A stretch of 64,000 nucleotides of DNA, from the NCBI GenBank assembly GCA_022701365.1, contig JAKUHH010000108.1, forward strand, positions 495,821-559,820, given 5' to 3'. Positions 62,588 through 64,000 of this stretch are shown one piece after another (position 1 is the stretch's first letter; the number at the start of each line of letters is the position of its first letter). The notes below the pieces were generated by a model, which saw only the letters and a list, made by a program, of their open reading frames with translations, was not told where the DNA came from and ran no database searches. The translations under genes and the position numbers were made by a program. The stretch is from Mycocentrospora acerina. Taxonomy: Eukaryota > Ascomycota > Dothideomycetes > Pleosporales.

Positions 62588-64000
62588 TCATCGGGGCCCT
62601 CCTCTATGGGTCCGCGATGTCTGTGTCGAACTACGCACTCGAATCTGTGGAGTCTGTAATCGTGGTCCGTCAGCGACTGCCGCCGCATAGCTGGGTATAG
62701 GTGGGTCGCTCTGCTGCTGATTTTGCAGAAGCGGTGCTCGCTCGTCCCAATATCCTCGCGCATGTCGAGCCGTCGTGCTGAGGCTTGGCGACCCAACAGG
62801 GCTCGTATACTCTGGAGGAAGGTCTCCAGGCTGTAGGAAACCAAGGCCCTGTGCAGCCGTGATCGTCGTTCTATGGTCCGTGCTAGTACCTTCGCCGATG
62901 TCTTCGTTCGAATCGACGAGACTGAGTGCTGCTAGAGAGATATCGGTTGGGCTGCGCTGAGGTCCTGGGCTAGTTGGCTGGTTTCGGCCGAATCGCATCT
63001 GCTGGCTGCTAGAACGAGCATGTCCGAACCCAGCAGAGATGTAGCTACCTCCCATTCCTTCTCTTATACCATCGCGACCAGAATCCAGAAGAATCGATCC
63101 TTGTTCGCTACCATATGGTGGTGGAGGAGCCAGGCTGCCAGTCTGTGGTGCCAGGCCCCATTTCTTCACATTGGCTTCGATGAAGACAAATCCCATTTGA
63201 CCAAAGTTGACATGCACCTGGCAGGGTCCGTTGGCGCCGACAGTTGGGAAAAAGTTCTGCGTCTTGAGGCCATGGGCGACATCATCTAGCTTCTTGCCAT
63301 TACGAGTAAAAAATATCGTGCCGGTTCGAGGTCGGTATCCAACACCAATTACATCTCCTTGAACATAGGCGGGGCCGTAGGCAGTAGGAGTAAAAGGTTG
63401 ATTGTATCGTCGGTTGCCATTGGCCATGTACGAGATGGAAGATCTATGGTACCCTGCGTGTATGTTAGTGTATGTGTGTGAAGGGAGCTTGGATAATGAG
63501 CGCACCTGGTAGCCTGAATAGCGGGTAGGGCTTTGTTGTCACTCCGATAGCGATGCTAGTACTCTCCGACTTTTCGTAAATCTTCGCCTCCCAATAGTAA
63601 ACATCGTTTTGCTTTGGTATTGGCAGATTGCTCTGGACGCTGCACTCGGAGTCGAAGAATTCAATCTCAGTCCGGCCTTCGACGAAGCAGTTTGCAATCT
63701 CCAACTCTGGTTCAAACTCCCACGCGGAAACACCCTTCTCTTGTATTGCCAAAAACTGCGATAAGGATATATCGGTTTGAACCGACTCTGGCGGGTTTAC
63801 TTGTACGAAAGCTATGCACTGTCAGCGAACGGTTCCCTTGCTTTGACGCAGACGACGAAGCAAAGCGCATTACCTTTGGCCCTCAGATACTCTGTTCTTT
63901 GTATGTCGTCCATTTCCTCGAGCGCCTCAGCCTCCTCCTTGGCAAACTGCTGTTCGTCATCATACTCGCCAGGCCGTGTTATTCGGTCCAAGAAGATGCG
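62588..64000 (-). CDS. SSH4: SSH4/EAR1-type SPRY adaptor of the Rsp5 ubiquitin ligase (partial)
   Basis: The 5' end lies beyond the right edge. Visible exons are 64000-63874 (open), 63811-63506 and 63453-62588, with introns of 62 and 52 nt. The order is an acidic stretch (QQFAKEEAEALEEMDDIQ), then SQFLAIQEKGVSAWEFEPELE and a SPRY domain (CSVQSNLPIPKQNDVYYWEAKIY, AIGVTTKPYPLFRLPGYHRSSI, GDVIGVGYRPRTGTIFFTRNGKKLDD, FPTVGANGPCQVHVNFGQMGFVFIEANVKKWGLAP). The long disordered tail contains PPPPYG and PPEYTS, which are PY motifs that bind Rsp5 WW domains. In yeast, Ssh4 and Ear1 are membrane-anchored endosomal or vacuolar adaptors that present permeases for ubiquitylation and sorting. The N-terminal membrane segment expected for the family is not in view. 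Confidence 0.9.

Noticed and set aside
1..64000. tRNA genes
   Set aside because: I looked for B-box-like GGTTCGA stretches. The few partial matches, such as near 63320 and 7555, lie within coding exons and lack an acceptor stem.

Overview
The window is nuclear DNA of a filamentous ascomycete (Pezizomycotina), most likely a dothideomycete of the Pleosporales type. The reasons are short GT-AG introns (about 46-107 nt) with CTAAC/CTGAC-like branch sites, two Zn2Cys6 regulators, a fungal-rhodopsin-domain membrane protein, an NLR with ankyrin repeats, a 2EXR-type protein and a single dispersed 5S rRNA gene. I assign the order only by inference. I saw no transposon, CRISPR array, tRNA or obviously RIP-mutated block.

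Layout. 1-12 kb is gene-poor: a secreted CHRD-domain protein, a small hydrophilic protein, a short-chain dehydrogenase, a DUF2306 membrane protein divergent from a Zn2Cys6 factor, and a secreted ferritin-like (LsdA-type) protein. 12-20 kb is an accessory-looking island: a cysteine-rich orphan, a 1244-aa NACHT-ankyrin NLR, a divergent 299-aa HeLo-like protein and a 5S rRNA gene. 20.8-27 kb holds an RBM39-type splicing factor, a sphingolipid fatty acid 2-hydroxylase and a thaumatin-like surface protein. 27.8-34.3 kb holds a GH2 beta-mannosidase followed by a CLR-2/ClrB/ManR-type regulator. 35-45.8 kb holds a Mn-type cation diffusion facilitator, importin beta-1, a PP2C phosphatase and a rhodopsin-domain protein. 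47.8-55.6 kb holds three proteins of unknown function. 56-64 kb holds a Cas1-type glycan O-acetyltransferase, an MFS permease and an SSH4-type Rsp5 adaptor that runs off the right edge.

The main discovery is at 14.2-19.4 kb. The HeLo-like protein ends in two copies of a motif of about 21 residues (Q..I..V......S..xVG). A single copy of the same motif sits at the very N-terminus of the divergently transcribed NLR. The two C-terminal copies carry opposite charges at equivalent positions. This is the layout of the Podospora HET-S/NWD2 prion-type signalling pair: the NLR motif templates the amyloid fold of the effector, whose HeLo-like domain then attacks membranes. The motif and charge pairing are read directly from the sequence; the amyloid cell-death function is inference.

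A second link joins the beta-mannosidase to the regulator downstream. Both promoters carry a CGG-N11-CCG site, suggesting that the regulator controls its neighbour and itself.

Many gene models differ from their longest open frames. Short first exons carry key parts, such as the zinc cluster at 7271 and the NLR motif at 17956. Two introns of importin beta-1 have no stop codon and keep frame, so they hide inside apparent coding sequence.
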